Below are positions 25,845-34,980 of a stretch of DNA of 64,000 bases, piece by piece; the stretch's first letter is position 1; each line of letters opens with the position of its first letter. A program made the translations under genes and the position numbers. The notes beneath the pieces are model-generated. The model saw nothing but the letters and a program-made list of their open reading frames with translations, was not told the origin of the DNA and did not search any database. Source of the stretch: Massilia agri (GTDB lineage Bacteria > Pseudomonadota > Gammaproteobacteria > Burkholderiales > Burkholderiaceae_D); the NCBI RefSeq assembly GCF_024753255.1, contig NZ_JANUHA010000004.1, forward strand, positions 62,001 through 126,000, read 5' to 3'.

Positions 25845-26063
25845 ATGAATACCGAAACGACCCTGCAAGCAGTGACCGCGGCGCCAGCACGCCGCACCCG
25901 TCCGCCGAAACGCAAGACCCGTATCACGATCTACCTCGACGACGAAGTGCTGAGCGAATTCCGCAGCCTGTCCGAACGCTGCGGCACCGGCTACCAGACC
26001 CTGATCAACGCCGCGCTGCGCCATCGCCTGGCCGCGCCTGGCGTCGAAACCAGCCTCGCCTGA
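25845..26063 (+). CDS. Small ribbon-helix-helix protein, BrnA-like, no toxin partner
   Basis: A 72-residue protein with a basic N-terminal arm (RRTRPPKRKTRITIYLDDEV) followed by two helices (LSEFRSLSERCGTGYQTLINAALRHRL). This resembles the C-terminal ribbon-helix-helix of BrnA antitoxins and similar DNA-binding proteins. GAAGGAG precedes the ATG. No BrnT-like toxin reading frame is visible on either side; neighbours are DUF808 and HU. It may be an orphan regulator or a remnant of a toxin-antitoxin pair. Confidence 0.65.
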   Translation: MNTETTLQAVTAAPARRTRPPKRKTRITIYLDDEVLSEFRSLSERCGTGYQTLINAALRHRLAAPGVETSLA

Positions 26064-26094
26064 TGTATTGATGCGCCCGCCTCCGGGTAGCGAG

Positions 26095-26123
26095 ATTACA
26101 TACAGCAATAATTATGCTAATCT
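26095..26123 (+). promoter_or_regulatory. Candidate sigma-70 promoter of the HU gene
   Basis: ATTACA and TAATCT are separated by 17 bases in an AT-rich stretch directly ahead of the HU gene. Both boxes are partial matches. Confidence 0.4.
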
Positions 26124-26150
26124 TCCCGCTCTTTTAACCCCGGAGGAACT

Positions 26151-26435
26151 ATGAAAAAAGGCGAACTGATCGCGGAATTCGCGAAGCGCACCGAAATGTC
26201 CGGCGCGGCCGCTAACACCGCTGTGAACACGATCATCGAGATCATCACCGAACGCCTGAAGAAAGGTGACACCGTCGGCATCACCGGCTTCGGCACCTTC
26301 TCGGTCACCAAGCGCGCCGCACGCAAGGGCCGCAACCCGGCAACCGGCGACGTCATCAAGATCGCTGCATCGAAGACCCCGCGCTTCGCTGCCGGCGCCA
26401 CCCTGAAGGCCGCCGTCAATCCGAAGAAGAAGTAA
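26151..26435 (+). CDS. HU/IHF family DNA-binding protein
   Basis: A 94-residue histone-like protein. Family features are KGELIAEFAKRTEMS, the TVGITGFGTFSV turn, and the DNA-binding arm with KGRNPATGDVIKI. It bends and compacts DNA as a dimer. The basic C-terminal KKK tail is modestly longer than in standard HU. A strong CGGAGGAACT ribosome site and an AT-rich upstream region suggest high expression. It stands alone; the LysE-type gene is 100 bp downstream. Confidence 0.93.
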   Translation: MKKGELIAEFAKRTEMSGAAANTAVNTIIEIITERLKKGDTVGITGFGTFSVTKRAARKGRNPATGDVIKIAASKTPRFAAGATLKAAVNPKKK

Positions 26436-26536
26436 GCAGTACCCGGCCACGCGCCGCGCTCCGGATTCCTCCGGACGCGCGCGCCGGCCCCTTTCCTGTC
26501 TCCCCCGGGTTTTACCCCCTTATCTCCCGCAGCAGC

Positions 26537-27175
26537 ATGCTCCTCACCACCTGGATCGCCTTCGTCATCGCCGGCTCGCTGATCGCCATCTCGCCCGGCT
26601 CCGGCGCCGTGCTGTCCATGTCGCACGGGCTGGCCTATGGACTGAAGAAGGCCAGCGCCACCGTGCTCGGCCTGCAGCTCGGCCTGGTCCTGGTGCTGGT
26701 CATCGCCGGCGCGGGCGTCGGTTCCCTGCTGCTGGCGTCAAGCACGGCTTTCACCGCCGTCAAGATCGTCGGCGCCCTGTACCTGATCTGGCTCGGCATC
26801 GGCCAGTGGCGCGCCAAAGCCGATGGGCCAGCCGTGGATACGGCCGGCCTGGCCGCCCACCCGAGCTTCGGCAAGCGCGTGATGACCGGTTTTCTCACCA
26901 ATGCCACCAATCCCAAAGGCATCATCTTCATGGTCGCGGTGCTGCCCCAGTTCATCGACAAGAAGGCGCCGCTGCTGCCGCAACTGGCGATCCTGGGCGT
27001 GACCATGGTGACCATCGACTCCATCGTCATGCACGGTTACGCGGCCCTGGCCTCCTCCATGCAGCGTTTCTTCCGTGACCCGCGTGCGGTCAAGCTCCAG
27101 AACCGCGTGTTCGGCGCCGTGCTGATGCTGATGGGCTCGCTGCTCTTCCTGGTCGAACCGGGCCGCCGCGCCTGA
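26537..27175 (+). CDS. LysE/RhtB family amino acid exporter
   Basis: A 212-residue membrane protein with about six helices from the LysE/RhtB superfamily. It shows the N-terminal ISPGSGAVLSMSHGLAYGLKKA and the conserved FLTNATNPKGIIFMVAVLPQF segment. Homologues export homoserine, threonine or leucine; which of these applies is not clear. This is a second LysE-type exporter in the window, distinct from the ArgO-like one. Confidence 0.9.
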   Translation: MLLTTWIAFVIAGSLIAISPGSGAVLSMSHGLAYGLKKASATVLGLQLGLVLVLVIAGAGVGSLLLASSTAFTAVKIVGALYLIWLGIGQWRAKADGPAVDTAGLAAHPSFGKRVMTGFLTNATNPKGIIFMVAVLPQFIDKKAPLLPQLAILGVTMVTIDSIVMHGYAALASSMQRFFRDPRAVKLQNRVFGAVLMLMGSLLFLVEPGRRA

Positions 27176-27302
27176 GCTTTGTATCCGCCGTGTTTCGTCA
27201 CTCGGCGTTTGAAACTTTCTGTAAGTTACGTAGTCCCAGCGCGCGCTCGTGCGTTGTAATCAGGTAGCAGTCCCTCGTCCCCTCGTTCCGCCGGAGCCCG
27301 CC

Positions 27303-29105
27303 ATGAACAAGCGTTTCGCCAAGACTGCCGTGATGCTCGCGCTCACGGCGCTATCCACTGTCGCCCTGGCGCAGGAGTCGCTGGACACGGAACCGCCGGG
27401 CCGGGTCGGCCGGGTCGCGCTGGTCCAGGGCAAGGTCAGCATCGGCGGCGACGTCGGCGAGGCCAGCCAGGACGCCCTGGTCAACTGGCCGGTCACGACG
27501 CGCAACCTGATCACCACCGAAGCCGGCGGACGTACCGAAGTGCGGGTGGGGTCGACCGCCATCCGTGTCGATGCCGACAGCTCGCTCGAGATCAGCGAAC
27601 TCGACGACGACAGCGTGCGCCTGCGCCTGCACTACGGCAGCGCCAGCATCCGCATCCTGAGCGAGGACGTGCTGCCCGAGTTCGAACTCTCCACGCCCCA
27701 GGGCCGGGTGCGCATGCTGAAACCCGGCCGCCTGCGCGTGGACGCCGAGCGCGTGCGCGACACCAGCGTGGTGAGCGTGTTCGAGGGCGAAGCCCAGGTC
27801 GAGGGCGGCGGCGCGACTCTCACCATTCGTGCCGGACGCAGCGCCGAACTGCGCGACGAGGACGTGCGCACCCTGCAGGCGCGCAGCGACGCTTTCGATA
27901 CCTGGGCGCTGGAGCGCGACCGCGTGGCCGATGGGGCCAAGTCGGCGCGCTACGTCACCACCGACATGACCGGCTACGAGGAGCTGGACCGCCACGGCAG
28001 CTGGCAGGACGATCCGGAATACGGCGCCCTGTGGCTGCCCACGGTGTCCACCACGTGGGTCCCCTACCGCGACGGCCGCTGGACCTGGATCGCCCCCTGG
28101 GGCTGGACCTGGGTCGACAATGCGCCCTGGGGCTATGCGCCCTTCCACTATGGCCGCTGGGTGCACGTGCGCAATCGCTGGGCCTGGGCTCCGGGCCGCA
28201 TCGAGCGCCGCCCGGTGTGGGCGCCGGCCCTGGTCGGCTGGGTTGGCGGCAGCGGCTGGAACATCAATTTTCATTCGCACGGTTCGCGGCCCGCGACCGG
28301 CTGGTATCCGCTCGGCCCGCGCGACCACTTCGTGCCGGGCTACCGGCTGTCGGACGAACGCCTGCGCCGGCTGAATGCGTGGCGGGATCGCAGGGACGAT
28401 CGCAAGGACGGGCACCGCGACTGGCCGCGCGGCCGTGATCGTGATCGTGACGGTCGCCCCGACTACCGTCACCGCGGCCTGACCGTGGTCCCGCATGCGA
28501 ACTTCGGCCAGCGCGGGCCGGTCGTCGTGCCGAACGTGCCGCGCGCGACCCCGTCGCCACTGGTGGTCCCGAACGCGCCCGCTTCCGCGCCGCCGGCGCC
28601 GCAGGGCTTGCGTGCCCGCCTTGAACAGCGCGAGGCAATCCGTCACCGCATCGTGAGCGAGCCGCGTGACCTGGACGGCGAGCGCAGTGAACGGCCGCGT
28701 GTCGATCGTGCCGAGCGTGCGCCGGTGCTTGTGACCACTCCGGCGCCGCAAGCGGCCGTACCGGCGCCGGCCCCGCTCGTCGCGCAGCCGGCCCGGCCCC
28801 AGCCATGGCAGCGCTTCGACCGCGGTAACGACAGCAACGACCGCGACCGCGACCGCGACCGCGATCAGGGCAGGCGTTTCGATCGCGGCGACCGTGGCGA
28901 CAGGTTCGAAGGCCGCCGCGAGCGTCCGCAGCCGCTGGTCGCGATGCCGCAACCTGCAGCCCAGCCGGCTCCTGTCATGGCCCCGCCACCGCAACGCGTC
29001 GCGCCGCCGCCGCAAGCCGTCGCGCCGCCGCCGCCGCGCGCGGAGGCGCCACAGCGCCTCAGGGAACGGCCAAGGGCGCAGGACCAGGCTATCCGCAGCG
29101 AATAA
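27303..29105 (+). CDS. FecR-domain / DUF6600 envelope protein with low-complexity tail
   Basis: A 600-residue secreted protein. A signal peptide (ending VALAQ) is followed by a FecR-type domain (about residues 30-190: TEVRVGSTAIRVDADSSLEISELD, LSTPQGRVRMLKPG), then a tryptophan-rich block at 255-330 with repeated WTWIAPWGWTWVDNAPWG-like units typical of DUF6600, and a Pro/Arg/Asp-rich tail. Unlike signalling FecR proteins there is no membrane anchor or sigma factor gene nearby. The tail contains Asp-Arg dipeptide repeats encoded by a pure hexamer array. The ATG has CGGAG upstream. Function is unknown; surface or cell wall association is plausible. Confidence 0.83.
   Translation: MNKRFAKTAVMLALTALSTVALAQESLDTEPPGRVGRVALVQGKVSIGGDVGEASQDALVNWPVTTRNLITTEAGGRTEVRVGSTAIRVDADSSLEISELDDDSVRLRLHYGSASIRILSEDVLPEFELSTPQGRVRMLKPGRLRVDAERVRDTSVVSVFEGEAQVEGGGATLTIRAGRSAELRDEDVRTLQARSDAFDTWALERDRVADGAKSARYVTTDMTGYEELDRHGSWQDDPEYGALWLPTVSTTWVPYRDGRWTWIAPWGWTWVDNAPWGYAPFHYGRWVHVRNRWAWAPGRIERRPVWAPALVGWVGGSGWNINFHSHGSRPATGWYPLGPRDHFVPGYRLSDERLRRLNAWRDRRDDRKDGHRDWPRGRDRDRDGRPDYRHRGLTVVPHANFGQRGPVVVPNVPRATPSPLVVPNAPASAPPAPQGLRARLEQREAIRHRIVSEPRDLDGERSERPRVDRAERAPVLVTTPAPQAAVPAPAPLVAQPARPQPWQRFDRGNDSNDRDRDRDRDQGRRFDRGDRGDRFEGRRERPQPLVAMPQPAAQPAPVMAPPPQRVAPPPQAVAPPPPRAEAPQRLRERPRAQDQAIRSE
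28839..28862 (+). repeat. In-frame hexanucleotide repeat encoding Asp-Arg
   Basis: Four perfect copies of GACCGC in the FecR/DUF6600 gene encode (Asp-Arg)4. Changes in copy number would keep the frame and alter only the length of the charged tail. Confidence 0.85.
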
Positions 29106-29270
29106 CCGCTCAGTCCGCGCATCGGGTCGCCTGTCGCGCCAAACTGCATTTCGTCGCATTCCGGTCGCCGCCGGCTGCTGCTTTGGATACAGTGGCGTCA
29201 GTGGTTCACAGGCCGCAACACCTGGGAACCCTGCAACATATCCCGCTATTTCCCCAACATGGAATAGTTC

Positions 29271-29300
29271 AGGCCGGCCCCAGCGCCGGCCTCTTTTTTT
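29271..29300 (+). terminator. Intrinsic terminator before ybeD
   Basis: AGGCCGGC and GCCGGCCT pair around a six-base loop, followed by C and seven Ts. It lies 165 bases past the FecR/DUF6600 stop. The stretch between shows no convincing gene. Confidence 0.85.
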
Positions 29301-29358
29301 CCAGCGAAGCATCGCCATATCGGAGAGACTACAATAACGCTTTGCACAGGACAAAACC

Positions 29359-29625
29359 ATGGACCCGAAAGACTCCCTCATCGAATACCCGAGCGACTTC
29401 CCGATCAAGGTGATGGGCGCCACGCACGTCGACTTCGCGGCGACGATCGTCGAGGTCGTCACGAAGCTGGATCCGACTTTCCATGCCGGCAAGGTGGAAA
29501 GCCGTCCTTCGTCCAAGGGCAACTACACGGGCCTCACCGTCACCGTGCGCGCCACCAGCCGCGAGATGCTGGACGACGTCTACCGCGCCCTGTCGTCCCA
29601 CCCCATGGTGAAAATGGTCCTCTGA
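29359..29625 (+). CDS. ybeD: YbeD/DUF493 family protein
   Basis: An 88-residue ACT-like small protein of the YbeD (DUF493/UPF0250) family. Typical segments are YPSDFPIKVMG, GKVESRPSSKGNYTGLTVTV and YRALSSHPMVKMVL. The family is conserved next to lipB in many proteobacteria, as here, and a role linked to lipoate metabolism has been suggested but not established. It is the first gene of a probable ybeD-lipB-lipA operon. Confidence 0.92.
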   Translation: MDPKDSLIEYPSDFPIKVMGATHVDFAATIVEVVTKLDPTFHAGKVESRPSSKGNYTGLTVTVRATSREMLDDVYRALSSHPMVKMVL

Positions 29626-29711
29626 GCGTCCCGGGAAATGGACGGCCGGCGGGCACAGACGATCGCGCTGGCTTATAATGGCAGGGCTGTCCATATTCCC
29701 GCCCTATACCC

Positions 29712-30383
29712 ATGACCCGTCCCGCCACGCCGCTGATCCGCGAGCTCGGCCGCGCCGACTACGAACCCACCTTCGCCGCGATGCGCGCCTTCACGGACGC
29801 GCGCACGCCCGACACCCGGGACGAACTGTGGATCGTGGAACACCCTCCCGTCTTCACCCTGGGCCTGGGCGCCGACCGTGGCCACGTGCTGGCGCCGCAC
29901 GATATACCTGTGGTCCAGACCGATCGCGGCGGCGAAGTGACCTACCACGGCCCCGGCCAGGTTGTCATTTACCTATTGATGGACCTGCGCCGCAACAAGC
30001 CGGGTGGCAAGCTGTATGCCCGTCAGTTTGTGGCGAAAATCGAACAGGCGGTCATCGAGGTGCTGGCGGCGTATAATCTCGCGGGCGAACGCGTTGCCGG
30101 GGCGCCCGGCATCTACATGGCGGACGGCCCGAAGAAGGGCGCGAAGATCGCCGCCCTCGGCCTCAAGGTGCGCGGCAACGGCTGCACCTACCATGGGGTC
30201 TCGCTGAACGTGGCGATGGACCTGGCCCCGTTCACGTGGATCAATCCTTGCGGTTACTCGGGGTTGGCCACGGTCGACATGCGCACGATGGGTGTGGACG
30301 CCCCGCTGGCGGATGTCCAGCAGGCGCTGGCGCAAGAACTTGTGCGCCAACTGGCTACCGAGCCGGAACTGAACAATCTCTGA
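29712..30383 (+). CDS. lipB: Octanoyltransferase LipB
   Basis: A 223-residue lipoyl(octanoyl) transferase that moves the octanoyl group from acyl carrier protein to lipoyl domains. Signature segments are [43 protein letters not shown], and the active-site Lys and Cys in [18 protein letters not shown]. Length is standard. It lies between ybeD and lipA, with lipA starting 26 bp after its stop. Confidence 0.97.
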   Translation: MTRPATPLIRELGRADYEPTFAAMRAFTDARTPDTRDELWIVEHPPVFTLGLGADRGHVLAPHDIPVVQTDRGGEVTYHGPGQVVIYLLMDLRRNKPGGKLYARQFVAKIEQAVIEVLAAYNLAGERVAGAPGIYMADGPKKGAKIAALGLKVRGNGCTYHGVSLNVAMDLAPFTWINPCGYSGLATVDMRTMGVDAPLADVQQALAQELVRQLATEPELNNL

Positions 30384-30409
30384 ATGGAAGCCCGCCAGGG
30401 CACGAGCCA

Positions 30410-31402
30410 ATGACTACCGAAACCAACGTCACCGCCGCTTCGAACGCAACGTACGACGCCACCGAAAAGCAGAAAGGCGCCAGCAAGACGTCGCGCATCC
30501 CGATCAAGATCGTGCCGATCGCCGACGCCGAGCGCCTCAAGAAGCCGGACTGGATCCGCGTGAAGGCGGCTACCGCCTCTTCGCGCTTCTACGAGATCAA
30601 GGACATCCTGCGCGCGAACAAGCTGGTGACGGTGTGCGAGGAAGCCAGCTGCCCGAACATCGGCGAGTGCTTCGGCAAGGGCACCGCGACCTTCATGATC
30701 ATGGGCGACAAGTGCACCCGCCGCTGCCCCTTCTGCGACGTCGGCCACGGCCGACCCGATCCACTGGATGTCAACGAGCCGGGCAACCTGGCCAAGACCA
30801 TCGCCGACCTGCGCCTGTCCTACGTCGTGATCACCTCGGTGGACCGCGACGACCTGCGTGACGGCGGCGCCGGCCACTTCGTCGAGTGCATCACCAAGAC
30901 CCGCGCCCTGTCGCCGAACACCAAGATCGAAGTGCTGGTGCCGGACTTCCGCGGCCGCCTCGAGAAGGCCCTGAACATCTTCGCCGACGGCCTGCCGGAC
31001 GTGATGAACCACAACCTGGAAACCGTGCCGCGCCTGTACAAGGAAGCGCGCCCGGGCGCCGACTACAAGCACTCGCTGGTGCTGCTGCGCGACTTCAAGA
31101 AGATGTACCCGAACGCCGTCACCAAGTCCGGCCTGATGGTGGGCCTGGGCGAGACCGACGAAGAGATCCTGGAAGTCATGCGCGACATGCGCGAGCACGA
31201 CATCGACATGCTGACCATCGGCCAGTACCTGGCGCCGTCGAACTCGCACCTGCCGGTGCGCCGCTACGTGCACCCGGACACCTTCAAGATGTTCGAAGAG
31301 AAGGCCTGCGAGATGGGCTTCGTGCACGCCGCCGTGGGCGCGATGGTGCGTTCCTCGTACCACGCCGACCAGCAGGCGCACGAAGCGGGCGTCGCCGCCT
31401 GA
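30410..31402 (+). CDS. lipA: Lipoyl synthase LipA
   Basis: A 330-residue radical SAM enzyme that inserts two sulfurs into the octanoyl chain. Auxiliary cluster cysteines are at about 76, 81 and 87 ([12 protein letters not shown]), and the radical SAM cluster motif CTRRCPFC has cysteines near 102, 106 and 109. The C-terminal [10 protein letters not shown] supplies the conserved serine. A poorly conserved 25-residue N-terminal segment precedes the core. It completes the ybeD-lipB-lipA unit. Confidence 0.97.
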   Translation: MTTETNVTAASNATYDATEKQKGASKTSRIPIKIVPIADAERLKKPDWIRVKAATASSRFYEIKDILRANKLVTVCEEASCPNIGECFGKGTATFMIMGDKCTRRCPFCDVGHGRPDPLDVNEPGNLAKTIADLRLSYVVITSVDRDDLRDGGAGHFVECITKTRALSPNTKIEVLVPDFRGRLEKALNIFADGLPDVMNHNLETVPRLYKEARPGADYKHSLVLLRDFKKMYPNAVTKSGLMVGLGETDEEILEVMRDMREHDIDMLTIGQYLAPSNSHLPVRRYVHPDTFKMFEEKACEMGFVHAAVGAMVRSSYHADQQAHEAGVAA

Positions 31403-31425
31403 TCCTGCGCTAAGGGTATTTCCAG

Positions 31426-31465
31426 AAGGGCCGGCCTGCCGCTTCACGCGGCGGCGCCGGCCCTT
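31426..31465. terminator. Bidirectional terminator hairpin after lipA
   Basis: AAGGGCCGGC and GCCGGCCCTT form a ten-base stem with an inner GC-rich hairpin, between convergent lipA and the FtrA-like regulator gene. It overlaps the last codons of the regulator. T-rich flanks are short. Confidence 0.55.
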
Positions 31466-32406
31466 TCCATTTTGCGGTAGCGGCCGGGCGGCGGCATTCC
31501 GTGGCTGCGGAAGTGGCGGCGCAGGGATTCGGGCGAACCGAGTCCGGCCAGGTCGGCGACGGTGTCGAGCGGGAGCTGCGGCCGCGTCTCCAGGATGCGC
31601 GCCGCGAGTTCGACACGCTCGCGCACCAGCCAGGCCAGCGGGCTTTGCCCCGTGCTGTCCTTGAAGCGGCGCTGGAAGGTGCGCGCCCCCATCTTCGCCT
31701 GCGCCGCCATCGACTCGACCGAATGCTCCGCGCGCAGGTTCTCGCGCACCCAGTCCATCAGGCGTGCGATCGCATTGTGCTCGCTTGGCGGCAGCGGACG
31801 TGCGACCAGCTGCGCCTGGTCGCCGTCACGGTGGCCCGGCACCACCAGGCGCTGGGCGACGCGGCTCGCGATGTCGGCGCCGAAGTCGCTGCGCACCAGG
31901 TGCAGCAGCATGTCCAGGCCCGCCGCCGAGCCGGCCGAGGTGACGATGCGCTCGTCTTCCACGTATAGCACGCCCTCTTCCACGGCGACGTTCGGGAAGC
32001 TGCTCGCCATCTGCTCCAGGTAGCGCCAGTGCGTGGTCGCCCTTCGCCCGTCGAGCAGGCCCGCATGCGCAAGCACGAAGGCGCCCGAGCAGATCGAGCA
32101 GATGCGCGCACCGCGCGCGTGTGCGCGTTGCAGGGCGTCGATCAAGGCTGAAGGTGGCGGCTGGTCGACGCCGCGCCAGCCCGGAATCACGATGGTGTCG
32201 GCACGCTCGACTTCGTCGAGTCCGTGCGGCGCCGCGACCGTCAATCCGCCGGCGGCGCGCAAGGGGCCGGCTTCGACGGCGCACACCGCATGGGAATACC
32301 AGGGCACGCCCAGCTCGGGGCGGTCCAGCGCGAAGAGCTCGATGGCGCAGCCGAATTCGAAGGTGCACAGGCCGTCGTAGGCGAGGATGGCGACGTGGTG
32401 GGGCAT
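31444..32406 (-). CDS. ftrA: GlxA/FtrA-type AraC-family regulator with DJ-1/PfpI domain
   Basis: A 320-residue regulator. Residues about 5-180 form a DJ-1/PfpI (glutamine-amidotransferase-like) domain with ARICSICSGAFVLAHAGLLDGRRATTHW (read as ICSICSGAFVLAHAG), and residues 215-315 form an AraC-type double helix-turn-helix (VESMAAQAKMGARTFQRRF, LDTVADLAGLGSPESLRRHF). This matches FtrA/GlxA-like activators. It is divergent from a rhodanese-like gene with about 90 bp between, a likely target. The ligand is unknown. Confidence 0.9.
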   Translation of the reverse strand: MPHHVAILAYDGLCTFEFGCAIELFALDRPELGVPWYSHAVCAVEAGPLRAAGGLTVAAPHGLDEVERADTIVIPGWRGVDQPPPSALIDALQRAHARGARICSICSGAFVLAHAGLLDGRRATTHWRYLEQMASSFPNVAVEEGVLYVEDERIVTSAGSAAGLDMLLHLVRSDFGADIASRVAQRLVVPGHRDGDQAQLVARPLPPSEHNAIARLMDWVRENLRAEHSVESMAAQAKMGARTFQRRFKDSTGQSPLAWLVRERVELAARILETRPQLPLDTVADLAGLGSPESLRRHFRSHGMPPPGRYRKMERAGAAA

Positions 32407-32498
32407 GGCGCGATGTTACCAGTTTCTGTCGCGCCAACGCCTGCCCTGCCCGCCCGGCGGCTGCCACACTAAGGCCTCGTTCAACACAGGAGTCCACC

Positions 32499-32894
32499 AT
32501 GCCCTCAGCCGTATCCGCCATCCCCGCAGCGTCCAGCGAACAGGCCCTGGCCCACTTCGCCCAGGCCTTTACCTTCGAGACCGACTGCGCCGACGTGCAC
32601 GACGCCATCGCCAACGGCCGGCAGGATTTCGTCCTGCTCGACACCCGCAGCGCAGCGCTCTACGCACAAGGCCACCTGCCGGGCGCGCTCAACCTCCCGC
32701 ACGGGAAGATCGTCGACGTCAAACTAAGGGAATACCCGATGGATACCCTGTTCGTCGTCTACTGCGCCGGCCCGCACTGCAACGGCGCCCACCGCGGCGC
32801 CGAGCGCCTCGCCAGGCTGGGCCGGCCCGTCAAGCTGATGATCGGCGGCATTACCGGTTGGCTCGACGAAGGGTTCGACCTGGTCCGCGCCTGA
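32499..32894 (+). CDS. Rhodanese-like sulfurtransferase
   Basis: A 131-residue single rhodanese domain. It shows FVLLDTRSAALYAQGHLPGALNLPHGKI and the active-site loop YCAGPHCNGA with Cys89 and a second Cys94, then IGGITGWLDEGF. The ATG follows AGGAG after a suitable spacer. The domain transfers sulfane sulfur through a persulfide at the first loop cysteine. The divergent FtrA-like regulator is probably its regulator. Physiological acceptor is unknown. Confidence 0.9.
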   Translation: MPSAVSAIPAASSEQALAHFAQAFTFETDCADVHDAIANGRQDFVLLDTRSAALYAQGHLPGALNLPHGKIVDVKLREYPMDTLFVVYCAGPHCNGAHRGAERLARLGRPVKLMIGGITGWLDEGFDLVRA

Positions 32895-32958
32895 TATGAG
32901 CCGTGCATGGGCGCTCGCTGCGATATAGTGGCGACAACAAGACATCAGCCAGCGACCC

Positions 32959-34944
32959 ATGAATCAATCCCATCCTCCGTCCGACGACACCGAACACGAC
33001 GACGCCTTCCTCGAACGCGAACTCGACTTCGCCGAGCGCGGCATCGAACTGGTCAAGATGGAAGGCCGCGTCTTCCTGCGCTTCTCCGGCGAGGTGCGTT
33101 ACGAAGGCCTGCGTGTGCCCTACCGCCTGGTGCCCGCGCGGGGCGTGCTGGCCAAGCCGAGCAAGTGGCGCAAGATGGACATGCTGGCCCGGCGCGACCT
33201 GCTGGAAGAGCGCGCGACGCCCGACGCCATCGAGGGGCTGCAGACCGAGGTCGAAGAGTTCGTCCGCGACATCGCGGAAGAGGCCGACGACTTCGGCTGG
33301 GATCCGATGCTCTTCCTGCACGTGCTCGACGAGCTGGAGACTTCGGAGCCCGCCGAATTCGTCTTCCACCGCATCTCGCAGCGCCTGACCCATGCGATCG
33401 AGCGCGAGCAGGAAGAACGCTTTGCCGCGCGCACCAAGGAAAGCATCAACCTGGCCGAGTACCCGGAATCCTTCGAGGTGGCCAGCAGGATGGGCCGCAA
33501 GTTCATCGCCCTGCTCGGCCCCACCAATTCCGGCAAGACCCACCGCGCCATGGAGGCCCTGGCCAAGGCCGAGAGCGGCGTGTATCTGGCCCCCTTGCGC
33601 CTGCTGGCGCTGGAAAACTACGAGCGCCTGCAGAACGCGCGCCCGCATGGAAAAGAAATCGCCGTCAGCCTCATCACGGGCGAGGAGCGCCGCATCGCCG
33701 AAGGCGCGACCCATGTCGCCAGCACCGTCGAGATGCTGGACACGAAGACGCCGGTGGAAGTGGCCGTCATCGACGAGATCCAGATGCTGGCCGACCGCGA
33801 CCGCGGCGCCGCCTGGACCGCGGCCGTGTGCGGCGCGCCGGCATCGACCGTGTTCCTGGTCGGCGCGCCGGAAGCGCGCCGCGCCATCGAGGCGCTGGCC
33901 GAACGCCTGGAAGTGCCGCTCGAGGTCCACGTCCTGAAGCGCATGGCGCCGCTGGCGATGGAACCCTCGCCGGTGCGCAAGCTCGGCAACCTGCGGCGCG
34001 GCGATGCGGTGATCGCGTTCTCGCGGCGCGACGTGCTGATGTGGCGCGACATGATCACCGAGAAGGGCCTGTCGGTCGCCACCGTCTACGGCAACCTGTC
34101 GCCCGAGGTGCGGCGCGCCCAGGCCGAGCGCTTCCGCGAGGGGCAGGCCGACATCGTGGTCGGCACCGACGCGCTGGCGATGGGCCTGAACATGCCGATC
34201 GCGCGCATCGTCATGACGACCACCGTCAAGTACAACGGCTACGAGGAAGAAGAGATCTCGGCCGCGCTGGCCAAGCAGATCGCCGGACGGGCAGGGCGCT
34301 ACGGCGTGCACGAAGAAGGTTTTGTCGCCGGCTATGACGACGACACCCATACGGTCATGCGCGCCCTGATGAAGGAAAAGATCCCGCCCGTGCCGGCCAC
34401 CGGCTTCGCGGTCGCGCCCTCGCTGGAGCAGCTGCACCGCATCTCCTCGGTGACGGGGGAGACTTCGCTGGTCAAGCTCCTGAAGCGCTTCGTGCACAAC
34501 ATCGACGTGCCGGACGGCTTCTTCTACCCGCGCATCACCGAGGAACAGAACGAGCGCGCCGAGTGGCTCGACACCCTGCCCCTGTCGGTGGCCGAGAAGT
34601 TCATGCTGTCCCTGGTGCCGATCTCCACCAAGGTGCCGGTGCTGCAGAGCGCCTGGGAGCACTGGTCGCTGTCGCTGGCGAAGAAGAAGGTGAGCAAGCT
34701 GACCCCGCCGACGCAGGAGCTGTATTACATGAACCTGCAGGAGGTGGAAGATACATGCCGCATGTATTCGGCCTATGCCTGGCTGGGATACCGCGAGCCG
34801 GAATACTTTCCGAGCATCGAGCTCGCGCAGCAGCTGGCGCGTGAAGCGTCGGAGCGGGTGGATGCGATGCTGCAGCAGCAGAATGCAGCGGCGCGGCAGC
34901 GCGGCGGCAGTGGACGGACCGGCGGCGGCAAGCGACGGCGCTAG
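32959..34944 (+). CDS. SUV3-like DExH RNA helicase
   Basis: A 661-residue superfamily 2 helicase. An N-terminal helical region (1-170) precedes the helicase core: Walker A GPTNSGKT at 187-194, motif II DEIQ near 272, and motifs V/VI as GTDALAMGLNMPI and QIAGRAGRYG. The DEIQ box, GPTNSGKT and the overall order match mitochondrial SUV3 and its bacterial relatives rather than typical DEAD-box proteins. A C-terminal SUV3-like domain and a Gly/Arg-rich tail (GGSGRTGGGKRRR) follow. SUV3 acts with a 3'-5' exoribonuclease in RNA decay; whether this one pairs with PNPase or RNase R is unknown. Confidence 0.88.
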   Translation: MNQSHPPSDDTEHDDAFLERELDFAERGIELVKMEGRVFLRFSGEVRYEGLRVPYRLVPARGVLAKPSKWRKMDMLARRDLLEERATPDAIEGLQTEVEEFVRDIAEEADDFGWDPMLFLHVLDELETSEPAEFVFHRISQRLTHAIEREQEERFAARTKESINLAEYPESFEVASRMGRKFIALLGPTNSGKTHRAMEALAKAESGVYLAPLRLLALENYERLQNARPHGKEIAVSLITGEERRIAEGATHVASTVEMLDTKTPVEVAVIDEIQMLADRDRGAAWTAAVCGAPASTVFLVGAPEARRAIEALAERLEVPLEVHVLKRMAPLAMEPSPVRKLGNLRRGDAVIAFSRRDVLMWRDMITEKGLSVATVYGNLSPEVRRAQAERFREGQADIVVGTDALAMGLNMPIARIVMTTTVKYNGYEEEEISAALAKQIAGRAGRYGVHEEGFVAGYDDDTHTVMRALMKEKIPPVPATGFAVAPSLEQLHRISSVTGETSLVKLLKRFVHNIDVPDGFFYPRITEEQNERAEWLDTLPLSVAEKFMLSLVPISTKVPVLQSAWEHWSLSLAKKKVSKLTPPTQELYYMNLQEVEDTCRMYSAYAWLGYREPEYFPSIELAQQLAREASERVDAMLQQQNAAARQRGGSGRTGGGKRRR

Positions 34945-34967
34945 AGCAGGCTGCCAGCGCGATCGGG

Positions 34968-34980
34968 GTACACGGTGTAC
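34968..34980. promoter_or_regulatory. Inverted repeat upstream of the thioesterase
   Basis: GTACAC and GTGTAC flank a single base in perfect symmetry, 33 bases before the thioesterase GTG start. A second imperfect repeat (CGCTTT / AAAGCG) lies just downstream. Together they could form an operator region; no regulator is adjacent. Confidence 0.35.

Noticed and set aside
26437..26500. A GC-rich hairpin after HU as an intrinsic terminator
   Set aside because: The stem has a bulge and no proper T run follows, so a terminator is not supported.
28839..28862. Short tandem repeats as a possible CRISPR array
   Set aside because: Only a six-base unit repeated four times with no spacers, inside a coding region.
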